Below are positions 63,527 through 64,000 of a DNA stretch of 64,000 nucleotides, piece after piece; positions within the stretch are counted from its first letter, which is position 1; each line of letters starts with the position of its first letter. Position numbers and translations under genes: made by a program. Under the pieces are notes generated by a model. That model made no database searches. It was not told the DNA's origin and saw only the letters and a list, made by a program, of their open reading frames with translations. The DNA lies in contig OZ244916.1 of the NCBI GenBank assembly GCA_965221835.1, forward strand, positions 496,001 to 560,000, in the 5' to 3' direction. The stretch is from Persebacter sp965221835 (lineage in GTDB: Bacteria > Pseudomonadota > Gammaproteobacteria > Tethybacterales > Persebacteraceae).

Positions 63527-64000
63527 TGAACAAAACAGCGTTTATCGTTTTCATATTATCATCGTTTCTTTTTGCATTTCCTGCATCGGCGGCGGGAAAG
63601 GCGAGAAGCAGTTTGCTGTTGCTGATTGATTCGTCCGGCAGTATGGGCAATTCTATCAGTAGCACGAATCCGGAAATAAAAATAGAAGCCGCAAAAGCGG
63701 CGGCACAGGCGGCAGTTGCACAGGCGACACAAAAGGGATTGGTAGAAGTGGCGGTTTTGGCATTTGAGGGCGGATGCGAAAATCCCGTGCCGAGATATTT
63801 GGATTTTACGACTGACACGGACGATTTGATTGATTTTATTTGGTCTTTGCAGCCGGGCGGCGGAACGCCGATGGCAGATGCGGTTTTGTTCGCGAACGAT
63901 TTTATGAAACGCAACAGCGTTCCCGAAGCGGTATCGCAATTAATTGTTTTGCTTGCGGACGGGCAAAATGGTTGCGGTGATGTAAAAGAGGCGATGCGGA
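63523..64000 (+). CDS. Secreted von Willebrand factor A-domain protein, cut by window edge
   Basis: Signal peptide (MMNKTAFIVFILSSFLFAFP, cleavage near ASA) is followed by a vWA fold with the metal-binding MIDAS motif LLIDSSGSMGNS, the Thr in GGGTPMADAV and the Asp in LLADGQNGCGD. The visible 159 residues continue past base 64000. The start overlaps the ankyrin gene stop by four bases (ATGA), so the two are translationally coupled and may act as a binding pair. Confidence 0.88.
   Translation, partial: MMNKTAFIVFILSSFLFAFPASAAGKARSSLLLLIDSSGSMGNSISSTNPEIKIEAAKAAAQAAVAQATQKGLVEVAVLAFEGGCENPVPRYLDFTTDTDDLIDFIWSLQPGGGTPMADAVLFANDFMKRNSVPEAVSQLIVLLADGQNGCGDVKEAMR

Overview
The window looks like a chromosome segment of a pseudomonadotal (proteobacterial) bacterium, most likely on the beta/gamma side. 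Pointers are an Orn-type oligoribonuclease, a NuoG of the beta/gamma and mitochondrial form, a fused PabB-PabC, the msrPQ pair, an rpsO-pnp pair and Neisseria dRS3-like palindromes. This is inference; no 16S gene is present. Cysteine-rich outer-surface proteins with EGF-like repeats, ankyrin repeats, a fused DarT-DarG toxin system, choline uptake/oxidation, TRAP and amino-acid ABC transport fit a host- or particle-associated lifestyle.

Layout. 1-3459: uppP (partial), dcd and thrB on the minus strand; orn and a membrane-anchored retropepsin-like protease on the plus strand. 3529-5763: accessory pair (DUF3800 protein behind a small structured RNA, and a DNA methyltransferase-HNH fusion). 5782-10248: gltX, recN, nadK, queH on the minus strand. 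10249-13105: repeats around a large cysteine-rich surface protein. 13106-19698: msrP-msrQ-mscS, a small hypothetical gene, glmM, fused pabBC. 19669-20321: seven tandem 93-bp repeats that start inside pabBC. 20555-25229: choXWV-betA. 25305-31972: second methyltransferase-HNH fusion, azlCD, a secreted nuclease-like protein, nadA, a fused darT-darG bounded by a 27-bp direct repeat, and ada. 32090-34529: pnp and rpsO. 34663-43393: nuoF, nuoG and nuoH, interrupted by an accessory island (glycosyltransferase, GIY-YIG protein, membrane protein, three tandem toxin-antitoxin copies). 43479-47637: NERD protein, metallo-beta-lactamase-fold hydrolase, folP, a proline-rich membrane protein and a LysR regulator. 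47732-47893: tRNA-Leu and tRNA-Val. 48034-50817: a second cysteine-rich surface protein, paralogous to the first. 50979-59511: TRAP transporter, ahcY, a two-domain peptide ABC ATPase, a structured RNA, an M20 amidohydrolase and an amino-acid binding protein. 59512-64000: an array of secreted proteins (two paralogous lipoproteins, an acidic-repeat protein, an ankyrin protein, a von Willebrand A protein cut by the window edge) that share near-identical signal peptides and terminators.

Overall the window alternates short conserved housekeeping operons, many with 1- or 4-base start/stop overlaps, with accessory islands. Themes that cut across the gene list: (i) a strong TATAAT box 6-8 bases upstream of the start codon at many genes, suggesting leaderless transcripts; (ii) a structured RNA element present at two loci with covarying closing stems; (iii) repeats that have copied coding ends (pabBC, ada) or promoters (toxin-antitoxin to nuoG); (iv) a family of cysteine-rich secreted proteins whose C-terminal strand-rich domain ends in the outer-membrane-type Phe signal.
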